Positions 32,353-44,569 of a DNA stretch of 64,000 nt are shown piece by piece. The notes beneath the pieces were generated by a model, which was given only the letters and a program-made list of their open reading frames with translations, made no database searches and was not told the DNA's origin. The position numbers and the translations under genes are program-made. Source of the DNA: Hyperoodon ampullatus (lineage: Eukaryota; Chordata; Mammalia; Artiodactyla; Ziphiidae); the NCBI GenBank assembly GCA_949752795.1, contig OX457070.1:35373574-35437573 (forward strand), written 5' to 3'. Each line of letters starts with the position of its first letter. Position 1 is the first letter of the stretch.

Positions 32353-33720
32353 TTTGAAGTATAATTGACCTACAACATTATGTTATTTCCTGTCATACAA
32401 CATACTGATCCACTATTTCTACATGTTACAAAATGATCACCATGGTAAGTCTAGATGCCATCTGTCACTACACAAAGATATTACATAATTATTGACTATA
32501 TTCCCCTCTCTGTACATTTCATATGCATGATATTTATTTTGCAACTGGAAGTTTGTACCTCTTAATCTCTCTCACCTCTTTCTCTCCTCCCCGCAACTCC
32601 CTCCCCTCTGATAACCACCTGTTTGTTCGCTGAATCTGTGACTCTGTTTGTGTTTTATGTTTATTCACTTGTTTTGTTTTTTAGATTCCACGTATAAGTG
32701 AAATCATACAGTATTTGTCTTTCTCTGCCTGACTTATTTCACTTAGCATAATACCCTCTAGGTTCATCCATGTTGTTGTAGATGGCAAGATTCCATTCTT
32801 TTTTAATGCCTGAGTAATATTCCATTGTATATATATACCACATCTTCTTTATCCATTCATCTATTGTTGGGTATTTAGGTTGCTTCCATATCTTGGCTAT
32901 TGTAAATAATGCTTCAATGAACATAGGGGTGCATATATCTTTACAAATTGATGTTTTTGTCTTCTTGGGATAAATTACCCAAGAGTAGAATTGTTGGATC
33001 ATATGGTGGTTCTATTTTTAATTTTTTGAGAAACCTCCATACTGTTTTCCATAGTGGCTGCACTAATCTCCATTCCCACCAACAGTGCATGAGAGTTCTC
33101 TTTTCTCCACATCTTTACCAATGCTTGTTATTTGTTGTATTTTGATAATAGCCATTTTGACAAGTGCGAGGAATATCTTATTGTGGTTTTGATTTGCATT
33201 TCCCTGATGATTAATGATGTTGAGCATCTTTTCATATGCCTGTTGGCCATCTGTGTGTCTTCTTTAGAAAAATGTCTATATAGGTCCTCTGCCCATTTTT
33301 TAATTGGGTTGTTTGTTTTTTTGATGTTGAATTGTATGAGTTCTTTGTGTATTTTTGGATATTAACCACTTATAGGATATAACACTTGCAAATATTGTCT
33401 CTTATTCAGTAAGTGGCCTTCACTATACTGAAGCTTTTTAGTTTGATGTAGTTTTATTTTTTATTTTTGCTTTCGATTCACTTCTGAGGAGACACATCCA
33501 AAAAACAATTACTAATACTGATGGCAAAGAGATTATTGCCTATGTTTTCTACCAGAACTTTCATCACTTCAGGTCTTACATTTAAGTCTTCAATCCATTT
33601 TTAATTTATTTTTGTGCATGGTGTGAGAGAGTAGGCCAGTTGATTCTTTTGCATGTAGCTATCCAGTTTTACCGACGCCATTTACTGAATAGACTGTCTT
33701 TTTCTCCACTGTATACTCTT

Positions 33721-33838
33721 TTTTACTTTTTGGCCACACCACACCGCATGTGGGATCTTAGTTCCCTACCAGGGATCGAACCCACACCTCCTGCAGTAGA
33801 AGCATGGAGTCTTAACTGCCAGACTGCCAGGGAAGTCC
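33721..33838 (-). mobile_element. CHR-type SINE, older 120-bp form, in L1 ORF2
   Basis: CGCATGTGGGATCTTAGTTC and GACTGCCAGGGAAGTCCCT mark a reverse copy. The TSD has diverged: CTCCACTGTATACTCTT (33704-33720) against CTCCATTGTATATTCTT (33839-33855), showing an old insertion. Confidence 0.9.
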
Positions 33839-35781
33839 CTCCATTGTATATTCTTGCCTCCTTCATTGTATTAATTGACCATACAAGGAGAGGTTCAGTT
33901 CTGGGCTCTCTATTCTGTTCCATTGATCTAAGTGTCTGTTTTTGTGCCATTACCATACTGCTTTGATTACTGTAGCTTTGTAGTATAATTTGAAATCAGG
34001 GCACATGATACCTCCAGCTTAATCAAGATTATTTTGATGATTTGAGGTCTTTAGTGTTTCCATACAAATTTTAGAATTATCTGTTTTAGTTCTATGAAAA
34101 CTGCCACTGGTATTTTGATAAGGATTGCACTGAATCTGTAGGTTGCTTTGGGTAGTATGGTCATTTTAACAATATTAATTCTTTCAATCCATGAGCATGA
34201 TATATTTTCCATCTGTGTCGTCTTCAGTTTCTTTCATCGGTATCTTACAGTTTTCTGAGTGCAGGTCTTTTACCTCCTTAGATAGATTTATTCTTAGGTA
34301 TTTTATTCTTTTTGATGCAGTTGTAAATGGGATTGCTTTCTCCATTTCTCTTTGTGATAGTTCATTGTTACTGTATAGAAATGCAACAGATTTCTGTATA
34401 TTAATTTTGTATCCTGCAACTTTACCAAATTCATTAGTGTGTTCTAGTAGTTTTTTGGTGGTCTCTTTAGGATTTTTCTGTATATACTATCACGTCATCT
34501 GCAAATAGTGTCAGTTTTATTTCTTCCTTTTCAATTTGTATTCCTTTATTTCATTTTCTTGTCTGATTGCTCTGGCTAGACTTCCAATATCAAGTCTAAT
34601 AAAAGTGGAGAGAGTGAGCATCTTTGTCTTGTTCCTGATCGTAGAGGAAATACTTTTCAGCTTTTCACCAATGAGTATGATGTTAGTTGTAGGCTTGTCA
34701 TATACGGATTTTATTAGATTGAGTTATGTTCCCTCTATACCCACTTTGTTGAGAAATTTTATCATAAATGAATGTTGAATTTTGTCAGAAGCCTTTTCTG
34801 CATCTATTGAAATGGTTATATGATTTTTATGCTTCAATTTGTTAAGATGGTGTATTACATTAGTTGATTTGTAGATGTGAAACATCCTTGCATACCTGGG
34901 GTAAATCCAGCTTGATTATGGTGTATGGTAATTGATCAATCCAGCTTGATTATGGTATATGATCCTTTTACTGTATGGTTGAGGATTTTTGCATCTATGT
35001 TCATCAGTGATATTGGCCTGTAATTTTCATTTTTTGTGTTATCTTTGTCTGATTTTGGTATCAGGGTGATGCTGGCTTTGTAGAATGAGTTTTGAAGCAC
35101 TCCTTCCTCTGCAGTTTTTGGGAATATTTTGAAAGGGATGAGTGTTAACTCTTTTCTAAATATTTGGAAGAATTCACCTGTGAGGCCATCTGGTCCTGGA
35201 CTTTTGTTTGTTGGGAGTTTTTTAAATTACTGACTAAATTGCATTACTGATAATTAGTCTGGTAATATTTCCAATTTTTCCTGAGTCTGTTTTGGGAGAT
35301 TGTATATTTCTATGAATTTGTCCATTTCTTCTAGGGTTGTCCTTTTTATAGGCATATAATTGTTCATAGTAATCTCTTATGATTGTTTGTAATTCTGTGG
35401 TGTTGGTTGTAACTTCTTCACTTCTGATTTTATTGATTTGAGTGTTCTTTCTTTTTTTCTTAATGAATCTGGCTAAAGATTTATTGACTTTATCATTTCA
35501 AAAAAACAGCTTAGTTTCATTGATCTTTTCCTTTTTTTTTAGCCTCTATTTCATTTATTTTTGCTCTGCTCTTTATGATTTCTTTTTCCTTCTACTAAGT
35601 TTGGGTTTTGTTTATTCTTCTCTTTCTAATTCCTTTAGGTGAAAGGTTAGGTTGTTTATTTGAGTTTTTTTTTCCTGTTTCCTGAGGTAGGCTTGTATCA
35701 CTGTAAACTTCCCTTTGAGAACTGATTTTGCTGTGTCCTGTAGATTTTGGATCATTGTGTTTTTGTTTTCACTTGTTTTCA

Positions 35782-35789
<8 letters not shown>

Positions 35790-35812
<23 letters not shown>

Positions 35813-36003
35813 GTGGTACGTGGGCCTCTCACTGTTATGGCCTCTCCCGTCGCGGAGCACAGGCTCCGGATGCGCAGGCTCAGCAGCCATGGCTCACGGG
35901 CCCAGCCGCTCCGCGGCATGTGGGATCTTCCCGGACCGGGCCACGAACCCGCGTCCCCTGCATTGGCAGGCGGACTCCCAACCACTGCGCCATCAGGGAA
36001 GCC
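35790..36003 (-). mobile_element. CHR-type SINE, short form, in L1 ORF2
   Basis: T-run of about 27 bases, then GTGGTACGTGGGCCTCTCAC, ending CATCAGGGAAGCCCC. TTTTCAGGATTTTT before the copy is partly repeated after it as CTTCAGGTTATTTTT. Confidence 0.94.
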
Positions 36004-37339
36004 CCTTCAGGTTATTTTTTAAATTTTCTTTTTTGGTTTCTTCAGTGATTCATTGGTTGTTTAGTGGTGTATTGTTTAGCTTCCATGTGTTTATGGTTTT
36101 TGTGTTTTTTTTTCTTGTAGTTGATTTCTAGTCTCAGAGCCTTGTGGTTGGAAAAGATGCTTGATATAATTTCAGTTTTCTTAAATTTATTGGTATTTGT
36201 TTTGTGGCCTAGCATGTGATCTATCCTGGAGAATGTTCCATGTGCACTTGAAAGAATGTATATTCTGATGCTTTTGGATGAAATGCTCTCTACATATACG
36301 TAAGTCCATCTGATCTAATGTGTCATTCAAGGCCAGTGTTTACTTATTATTTTCTCTCTGGATGATCTATCTATTGATGTAAGTGGGGTGTTAAAGTCCC
36401 CTACTATTATTGTGTTACTGTCAATTTCTCCCCCTGTCTGTTAATATCTGCTTTATATATTTAGGTGCTCCTATGTTGGGTGCATATATATTTACCATTG
36501 TTATATCTTCTTCTTGGATTGATCCCTTGATCATTATGCAATGTCTTTCTTTGTCTCTTGCTACAGTCTTTGTTTTAAAGTCTATTTTGTCTGATATACT
36601 TATTACTACTCTGGCTTTCCTTTTTTGTCTATTTGCATGGAATACCTTTTTCCATCCCCCTACTTTTAGTCTGTGTGCATCTGTAGATCTGAAGTGAGTC
36701 TCTTGTAGGTAATGTATATATGGGTCTTGTTTTTGTATCCATTCAGCCACTCTGTGTCTTTTGATTGGAGCATTTAGTTCATTTACATTTAAAGTAATTA
36801 TTGATGTGTAGGTACTTATTGCTATTTTGTTAATTGAGAATTATTTTTGTAGTTCATTTCTGTTCCTTTCTTCTCTTCCCTTGTGATTTAATGAATAACT
36901 TTAATGTTATGTTTGTATTTCTTTCTCTTTTGTATGTGTGTATCTATTATAGATTTTTGGTTTGTAATTACCATGAGGTTTATATATAGTAATATATATA
37001 TGGTAATTTTATATGCATATATAAAAAATAGTATATATATGATTATTTTAGGTTGCTGATCTCTTAACTTCAAACATATTTTAACAACCCTGCATTTTTA
37101 CTCACCACCCCCCACCCACATTTACTGTTTTGACACCATATTTTACAACTTTTTGTTTTACATACCTTTAACTGCTTATTGTAGATATAGATGATTTTAC
37201 TACTTTTATCTTTTAAACTTTCTACTAGCTTTATAAGTGGTCATGTTACTACATTTACTGTATAATTACCTTTACCAATGAGATTTTTCCTTTCATAATT
37301 TTCATAATTCTAGTTGTGACCTTTTTTTTGCCTTAAAGA

Positions 37340-37975
37340 AGTCCCTTTAACATTCTTGTACAGCTGGTTTGGTGTTGCTGAACTCTTTTAGCTTTTGCTT
37401 GTCTATAAAACTTTTGATCTTTCCTTCAAATCTGAATGAAAGCCTTGCTGGGTAGAGTAGTTTGGTTGTATGTTTTTCCCTTTCATCACTTTAAACATAT
37501 TATGCCATTCCCTTCCGGCCTCCTGCAGGGTTTCTGCTAAAAAGTCAGCTGATGGCCTTATGGGAGTTCCTTATACGTAACTTGTTGCTTTTCCCTTGCT
37601 GCTTTTAAGATTCTCTCTTTATCTTTAATTTTTGCCATTTTAATTACAGTGTGCCCTGGCATCTTCCTCTTTGGTTGATCCTGCTTGGGACACTGTGATT
37701 CCTGGACCTGGATGTCTGTTTCCTTTCCCAGGTTAGGGAAGTTTTCAGCTATTATGTTTTCAGGTATGTTCTCTGCCGCTTTCTCTCTCTCTTCTTCTTC
37801 TGGGTCCTTTATAATGCAAATGTTAGTACACTTGATGTTGTCCTACAGGTATCTTAAACTATGCTCATTTTTAAAAATTGTTTTCTTTTTTCTGTTCAGT
37901 TTGAGTGATTTCCATCATTCTGTCTTCCAGCTTGCTGATTTGTTCTTCTGTATTATCCAATGTTGATTCCTTCTA

Positions 37976-38008
<33 letters not shown>

Positions 38009-38480
38009 GCGGTATGCTGGCCTCTCACTGTAGTGGCCTTTCCTGTTGCAGAGCACAGGCTCCGGATGCGCAGGCTCAGCGGCCATGGCTCACGGGCCTA
38101 GCTGCTCCGCAGCATGTGGGATCTTCCCGGACCGGGGCACGAACCCGTGTCCCCTGCATCGGCAGGCGGACTCTCAACCACTGCGCCACCAGGGAAGCCC
38201 CTTTCTATTGTATTTTTTATTTCAGTTATTTTATTCTTCAGCTCTGTTTCATTCTTTTTTATATTTTCTAACTCTTGTTAAAGTTCTTACTGTGTTCATC
38301 CATTCTTCTACCAAGATCTTAGAGCATCTTTATGATCATTACCTTGAACTCTTTATCAGGTAGATTGCCTATCTCCACTTCACTTAGTTCTTCTGGGGTT
38401 TTATCTTGTTCCTTTGTTTGGAACATATTTCTCTGTAGCCTCATTTTGCCTAACTCACTGTTTTTATTTCTGTGTTTTTG
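37340..38480 (-). pseudogene. L1 ORF1 remnant, split by a SINE
   Basis: ORF1 of the ancient L1 encoded the trimeric RNA-binding chaperone. Translated in pieces on the minus strand it gives N-terminal text ending in LGRRMDEH-type residues (about 38290-38480), a coiled-coil piece with QISKLEDR (about 37880-37980), and a C-terminal piece with LSADF, KGKN and FRFEGKIKSF (about 37360-37600). The SINE at 37987-38202 separates the first two, and frames are shifted and stopped throughout. Confidence 0.75.
37987..38202 (-). mobile_element. CHR-type SINE, short form, in L1 ORF1
   Basis: Reverse copy with a T-run of about 28 bases. TTCTATTGTATTTTTT is present at 37971-37986 and 38203-38218 as the TSD. 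Confidence 0.96.
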
Positions 38481-38599
38481 GTAGGTTAGTTATGCTTCCC
38501 AATCTTGGTGAAGTGATCTTTTGTAGGAGACATTCTATGTGTACCAGCAGTACACTACCCTCTGGTCACCAGAGCTATATGCCCTAGGGGTGCCCCCAG

Positions 38600-39560
38600 T
38601 GTGGGTTGAGTGAGCCCTTCTGTTGTAGCAGGCCGACTATTGTGGGCAGTCTGGTAGGCCTGGATGGCCCCCAGTTCAGTTAGTTTCCAGGCCCTGCCTT
38701 ATGTGGAGGCTGCCAGCTGCTGGTGGACAGGGCAGGGTCCCAAGGCTGCTGGGTGTAGAGCTCCTGGGGATCCCAGGTCTAGTGCTGGCCTTCTAGTGGG
38801 CAGAGCCAGGTCCCAGGGTGGCTGGCTGTGGGACTTGCAGTGCCTGATCTAGTGTCAGCTTACTGGGGGCAGGGCCAGTTCCTGACTTTACTGGCTGCAG
38901 GTTCTGGGGTGTCCCAAAGGTGGTGCTGGCCTGCTGGTGAGTGGGGCTAGATCCCAGAGCAGCTGGCTGAGGGGCCTAAGCTGTCTAGTTGTCAGCCTGC
39001 TGGTGGACAGGGCTGGGGCCCAGGGAATCCCAGGGCTAGTACTGGCTCACTGGTGGGTGCAGCTAGTCCTGGGGTCTCTGGCTGCAGGACTCTAGGGGTC
39101 CAGGTGTTGGTTTTGGCCCACTAATGGGTGGTCCTGGGGCCCATGGGTCCCAGGGCTGGCACCAGCCTGCTGGTGGGTGGGCTCCTGACACTGTAGGTTG
39201 CAGGGCTGCATTGGTCCTGGAGCTGGTGTTGACCTCTGGTGGGCAGGGCTGGGGCCCAGGGCATCCCAGGGCTAGTGCCCTCTTACTGGTAGACAGGTTC
39301 AGATCCTGGGCCTAGTGCTGGCCCACTGATGGGCAGAGCTGGGTTCTGACATCTCTAGCTGCAGGGCCGCAGGGGTCCTGGAGCTGCTGTTGGCCCACTG
39401 GTAGGTGGAACCAGGACCTGAGGTCACTGGCTGCAGTTCCCAGGGGTCCCTGAGATGGTGGGTGAGGCTGATCCTGGATCTAGTACTGGCAATACAGGGC
39501 ATCTAGGGGCTTAAGAGGTCCTAAGGAAGCCAGCCTGCTGGTGGGTGGGGGCAGGGCAGA
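38600..39560 (-). repeat. GC-rich tandem array in the L1 5' UTR
   Basis: At least a dozen imperfect units of about 50-70 bases built on CTGCTGGTGGGTGGGGCTGG / GGGCCCAGGGATCCCAGGGC / TGGCTGCAGG. CpG is scarce although G+C is high. The location upstream of ORF1 makes it the promoter-bearing 5' UTR of the L1, with monomer-like repeats. Small frames here (38664-39502) are incidental. Confidence 0.8.
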
Positions 39561-40470
39561 GTCCTGAGGCTAATAGGCTAGAGGGAGGATTCCAAAATGG
39601 CACTTGCCAGCGCCAGTTTCCATGTGGTAGAACCAGCTCCCCAAAATGGCTTCCACCAGTGTCTGTATCCCCAGGGTGAGCTCTGGTTGCCTCCTGCCTC
39701 TCTGAGAGCCTCTCCAAGATCAGCAAGTGGGTCTGACCCAGGATCCTTTCAAATGACTGCTTCTGCCCTGGGTCTTGGAGCATGTGAGATTTTGTGTGCA
39801 CCCTTTAAGAATGGAATTTCTTTTCTATAGCCCTCTGGCTCTCCTGAAATAAGCCCTGATGGCCTTTCAAAGCCAATGTTCTAGGGGTTCATCTTCCCAG
39901 TGCAGGACCCCTGGGATGGGGAGCCCAATATGAGGCTCAGTCCCCTCGTTCTTTGGGGACAACCTCTGCAGTTGTAATTATCCTCCCATTTGTGGGTTGC
40001 CTACCCCAGGGCTCTGGGTCTTTATACCACATCTCCACCCTTCCTACTTATCTCAGTGTGGTTTCTTCTTTATATCTTTAATTATAGAAGATCTTTTCTG
40101 CTCATCTTCAGGTCTTTCTCATCAATAGTTGCTCTGGGGCTTCCCTGGTGGCGCAGTGGTTGAGAGTCCGCCTGCCGATGCAGGGGACGCGGGTTCATGC
40201 CCCGGGCCGGGAGGATCCCACATGCTGCAGGGCGGCTGGGCCCATGAGCCGTGGCCGCTGAGCTTGCGCGTCCAGAGCCTGTGCTCCGCAACGGGAGAGG
40301 CCACGACAGTGAGAGGCCCGCGTACCGCAAAAAAAAAAAAAAAAAAAAAAGTTGCTCTGCAATTTTTATAATTTTGGTGTGCCTTTGGAAGGAGGTGAGA
40401 TCAGGTGCCATCTTGGACACCAGAATCTTAGTCACAAGAAGGCTATCAGAAGCAATGTGATTACAGTCTT
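39561..40470 (-). mobile_element. L1 5' UTR, outer part
   Basis: The text CCAAAATGGCACTTGCCAGC, AGCCCTGATGGCCTTTCAAA, TTGTGGGTTGCCTACCCCAG and, after the SINE, AGGTGAGATCAGGTGCCATC then TTGGACACC fits the 5' end of old L1s. The element's 5' end is near 40425-40470. Confidence 0.65.
40137..40349 (+). mobile_element. CHR-type SINE, short form, in L1 5' UTR
   Basis: Head GGGGCTTCCCTGGTGGCGCA, B box changed to GGTTCATGCC, A-tail of about 22 bases. The TSD AGTTGCTCTG is perfect at 40127-40136 and 40350-40359. Opposite orientation to its L1 host. Confidence 0.97.
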
Positions 40471-42114
40471 CCTTGGCATATCCAAAAGGAGAGAGATTTT
40501 CAGTTTCTCCTCTTAAAATCAACAACTAATAAGATATTGACAAGCTTTCTTAATTAATTTCCTCACAGGCTAAATTGCTTGGACATCTCTCTTCACTTGG
40601 ACCAAAATGGCTCTTCAGAATGCAATTGATTTACATAATAGGAAAATTCCAGAAACAGAAAACTGTTATTTGCATTGGTAGACTCTAAGTGTGAAATATT
40701 CTTGGTAGGTATGGTAATTAAGCAAAAGTAAGAAGTACACATTTGTTCACTTCTAAAACACTTCAGATCATGGATAGATCTTAGATCTAGAACACTGATG
40801 ACCTTCCAAAATTCAAAATAAGTAATTCTAAGGTTGGTATCATTTCAAGTGAAAAAATATAACCTTTTAGAGATATTAAGTATAGAATTATTACTCTGTT
40901 TGGTCAGAAGAAAGATACCTTAGACTTCAATTCAACATCTAATTATGATAGATACAGTCTAATTTCAAGCTAAAATAAAGATATTTATTCTTGCTTAATT
41001 CTCCTAACCATAAATTTCTTTTGGAATAAAAGAAACATTTGAACATTAAAATGGTATTTTTAATATTTATCTTTTTTTGTTTTTTTACAAAGAACCTTAA
41101 CTTTACCTGAAAGCATCAAAACAGCATACTCATCTAAGGTTAAATATGTTATTTACTTATCAATTTGGTTTCTTTAAAAAATTCAGTTGTTAAAGAATTA
41201 TGGCTTCCTGCAAGTAGTTAATAGGTTATAATATGTAGACAAACTTAGAACAGTTCAGGATAGAATGATTTTAAATAAAATTTAATACCTTATTGTCCTA
41301 TGACCACTTATTTCTTTGGTAACACTTGCACTTTTTTTTCTGAAAAAGTGTCTGGAATTGACTGGACTAAAAGAATTTTATAGCTCACCACATTTTGCCC
41401 CAAGGCGAGTTGGCAGGGAGCAGAGACTGGCTGTTAAGTCTCAGTAACCAGAGGAGCCTGGTGTTTCCTTGGCAAAGTAAATGTGGACCTAATTTCTGGC
41501 TCTAAGCAGGGAAGAGAAATAGAACAATGACCAATGATGGCTGTATGAATTTTCCTCTCCTTTAAAACTCCTTTTATAAAAAGTTACAAAAGTTTTCTAC
41601 ATAGAAAGACTAGTGCTAGCTAGTCCCTTCCTTATGCTAGCTTTCTTTCTTCACTTAGATTTTCTTTTCCCTATATCTTACTTTGTAGGTATAATTATAT
41701 ATTTTTTCATTGCCTTGGTATTCTATTAGATTATATAAGTGAGGACAGGACCACATTTTTAATATTTTTTTACTACCCGTCTTCCTTTATAATCTCCACA
41801 TCCTAGGAACTTTATTGATAGTCTTGAGCAACTTTTAAAAAATTATTCATTGCAAATCATTTGGGTAAATCTTCACCAATGAAGACTGATTATATAATTC
41901 AATCCGAATTAATTATGAAATAATTAATACAATTTTATTCCTCTCATGAATATAACATTTATTTATCATGAACATTAATGAGAGAAATCTGCTTTAATGT
42001 ACACATAAGAATGATCTGCATTGGCTTATGACTTGTTGAATTATAGTTTCTTCTAAAGTGTTTGAGCATAACTCTTCTCTTAATTAGTTTAAATGTGAAC
42101 ACACAGCTACTTTA
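40471..42114. other. Unassigned AT-rich DNA
   Basis: No gene or named repeat is recognised over 1.6 kb. It is one of the longer stretches free of recognisable repeats, with AT-rich text and no open frame of note. Confidence 0.4.
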
Positions 42115-42215
42115 CTGAGCTCTTTGAGAACAGGAAGTGAGTACTTATCTCTGTGAACCTATCACTTAACAAGTCCTGGGACATAGTAGTTACTCAATAA
42201 ATGCTTGTCAAATTA
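42115..42215 (+). mobile_element. L2/MIR-type 3' tail
   Basis: GAGCTCTTTGAGAACAGGAA, AAGTCCTGGGACATAGTAGT and TACTCAATAAATGCTTGTCA form the classic terminal phrase of L2 in sense orientation. Confidence 0.75.
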
Positions 42216-42298
42216 AATTTTATATGTAACTGAGTGACTAGCATTTGTTAAGAAAGAAAAACTTCTTCCTCGTTCCTAGGAAAAATGACACAGAGACT

Positions 42299-42705
42299 GT
42301 ATTAGTTTGCTAGGGCTGCTGTAACAAAGTACCACAAACTGAGTGGCTTAAACAACAGAAATGTATTGTCTCACAGTTCCATAGGCTAGAAGTCTGAGAT
42401 CAAGGTATTGGCAGAGTTGGTTCCTTCTGCAGTCTGTGAGGGAAGGATATATTCCTCTCCTTGGCTTGTAGATTGACTCTGTTCTCTATGTCTCTTCACA
42501 TTATTTTCTATCTCTCTGTGTCTGTGTCCAAATATCCTCTTCTTCTAAGTGCTCCGGTCACAATGGATTAGGGCCCACCCTAATGACTTCATTTTAACTT
42601 GATTAGCTCTATAAAGGCCCTATCTCCAAATAAGGCATTCTGAGGGACTAGGAGTTAGAACTTCAACATATAAATTTTAGGGGGTCACAGTTCAATTCAT
42701 AAGAA
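42299..42705 (-). mobile_element. MaLR-type LTR, reverse orientation
   Basis: TGTATTAGTTTGCTAGGGCT, AACAAAGTACCACAAACTGA, GATTAGGGCCCACCCTAATG, CCTATCTCCAAATAAGGCAT and GGGGGTCACAGTTCAATTCA, in order. Less diverged than the 18-kb and 22-kb LTRs. Confidence 0.8.
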
Positions 42706-42889
42706 ACACTGAAAGACTAGGGTCTGAATTAGTATTTGTATGGCATAACTGACTAAATGTGTTCATGCTCCAAAAAATACACTGGAATATAGTATCTAGG
42801 TCAGTGTCCAGTCTCTACCTTCAATAAGGTGCCTCTAGGGAAGTTTGCATTACAAAATATTAATCAGGTGAAAACAACACTCAAAGGGT

Positions 42890-43310
42890 GAAACAGAGAT
42901 ATATCAGTGAGGATGCTTTGAACTGTGAGTAAAAGACATCCTCAGTTTAAATAGACTTAAGCCATAAGAATATTTACTATTATACATGACAGGAAATCCT
43001 GAGGTAGACAGTCTATAAGACTATTTAATTCAGTGTCTGAAGGACCCTGTTTCTTTCCATTGTTTTCCTTGCCTAAGCATGTCAGCTTTGTACATAGCAA
43101 AAAGCTCTGCTAATGGTTACCAGATGGCTGCAGCAGGCCCGTACATTGTAGCCTGACATGATAAAATAAAGGGCACAGAGGGAAGCTGTGATTTCCTTGT
43201 GTATTTTTTTTTAAAGTAGGAAAATATTTACCAGAAGTCTTCTAGCAAACTTTTCCTCATATGTCATTGCTCAGTACACCCATGTCTAAAACAGTTACCA
43301 GCAAGGAGAA
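42890..43310. mobile_element. Unnamed medium-reiteration repeat, copy 2
   Basis: AATAGACTTAAGCCATAAGA, ATTTACTATTATACATGACA and GAAATCCTGAGGTAGACAGT, followed by AGATGGCTGCAGCAGGCCCG, parallel the 45-kb copies. Confidence 0.45.
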
Positions 43311-44565
43311 CAGAAAAATCATGACTGGCCTAGACTAGTCAGGATTTACCTCATGGGAATGGGCATGAGGCCAATGTCTCCTGATGCACATGGACATGTA
43401 GAAAGGGGTGGATACCTGAACAAAAGTAGGGCTCTTTCAATAAGAAGGGAAAACGGATATGGAGTAGACAACCAACACTATCACATAAGTCAAACTTTGT
43501 ACCTCCTTTTTCCCACATACAATCTAAAATAATGTCCATGCCTTCGTGAGACACATGCATTATCTCTCCAGTGGGAGACATCCCAAAGTCTCAGCCAGCA
43601 ACCACATCCAGCACCGAGCCAAGAGCTCTCTGTCAGGTCTGGACATGGCTCCTTGTGAACCCATGGCTTAAAGTTTTCCACCTCAGACATTTTCAATATG
43701 AAATAATAGAGAAGGAACAAGATAAATATAATTGAAACTCTTATTTGGAAAGGGGAGAATGGAAATGACATTCAGTGGATATTGGCCCATAGCGCATATC
43801 ATATCCTATTAGAAAGAAGAGAGGACTGCCCACCCTAGTAGTGATGAGTCCCTTGGTCAGCCAATATGGTAGTCTCTGATTCTGTTTCTCGGGATAACCC
43901 ATTGCCCTTAGTTCTGTTCTTTTGGGAACATCTTCCTTGTTCATTGTCTTCTATGGCCACATTTGAAACAGGTATTAGATAGTTTAGCACTTTTTGTTAA
44001 TGTGAGTTTGGGGTGCTGGGAGGGTGCCTAAGGAATTGAACTATCACAGAATTGCTCATTGCTGTGGATTGGCCAGGCTTAGAATTTCTTTGATAGTCAA
44101 TTCCCTAAGAGACTTAGTGGATCCTGATTTCTTTTGGCTAATTCCATAAATCAGTAAATACTGTCAGAGAGCCCAACTAGACATAGTCTTTGGGTCTGAG
44201 CACTTCAGTCTTCTAGCCATAGACATCTCTCTGAGATCTGCCCATTCCCCTAGTTCACATTTTGATGACCTATGTTGCCAGTGTAATTGAAAACAATGAA
44301 TGTAGATAGAGAAGCCCCTTCTGTAAACCTATATTTGACAAAAAACTAGGTGCCTTTGTCCAATGTAAGTTATTTAGCAGGACATCTATAGGAGAAACTT
44401 TGGCAACTAAGTTTATCTCCTACTACTGCCTCCCACGTCCTTCTCTGTTCTCAGCTTAAGCTTCCGTCTTTGTTATATGTTTTTAGTGAAAACCATAAGA
44501 AGTAGTCAACATTTACTGACATTCTCATTCTTACTACCATTTTCCCTAATATTAGACACTACTAC
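43311..44565. other. Unassigned DNA
   Basis: Three short minus-strand frames of 67-93 codons overlap at 43351-43944, but I see no domain in them. The block could be a diverged retroviral or LTR relic; no phrase decides it. Confidence 0.35.
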
Positions 44566-44569
44566 AATA

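Larger units (their letters stand above)
32690..36800 (-). pseudogene. L1 ORF2 remnant (endonuclease/reverse transcriptase)
   Basis: ORF2 of the ancient L1 encoded an AP-like endonuclease, a reverse transcriptase and a cysteine-rich C-terminal region. Endonuclease pieces lie at about 36050-36790; GDFNTP- and SRIDHM-like text occurs around 36180-36400 in shifted frames. RT text follows down to about 34100, and the C-terminal region reaches 32700. The longest surviving frame is only 109 codons. Two SINEs (33721-33838 and 35790-36003) interrupt it. No function remains. Confidence 0.8.
31944..40470 (-). mobile_element. Nearly full-length ancient L1 (L1M-type), with three SINE insertions
   Basis: Read on the minus strand, the order is a GC-rich 5' UTR (about 40470 to 38490), ORF1 (about 38480 to 37340), a spacer of about 0.5 kb, ORF2 (about 36800 to 32690) and 3' UTR text to 31944. 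ORF1 shows KLEDRMMEI-type coiled-coil text and C-terminal RLSADF / ARREW / KGKN-type motifs when translated in pieces. ORF2 shows endonuclease text at 36421-36750 (WIQKQDPYIHYLQETH, NIYAPN) and C-terminal text near 32760-33000 (KIWKQPKYP, YTMEYYSGIKK). All frames are broken by stops and shifts. The original unit is about 7.5-8 kb once the SINEs are discounted. Confidence 0.85.

Noticed and set aside
38600..39600. GC-rich kilobase as a CpG island promoter of a host gene
   Set aside because: CpG is scarce, the sequence is made of imperfect tandem units, and the position fits an L1 5' UTR.
43351..43944. Three consecutive minus-strand frames as exons of an unknown gene
   Set aside because: Frames of 67-93 codons without domain or convincing splice signals; one begins with hydrophobic low-complexity text. 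Possibly an old retroviral relic, not supportable as a gene.
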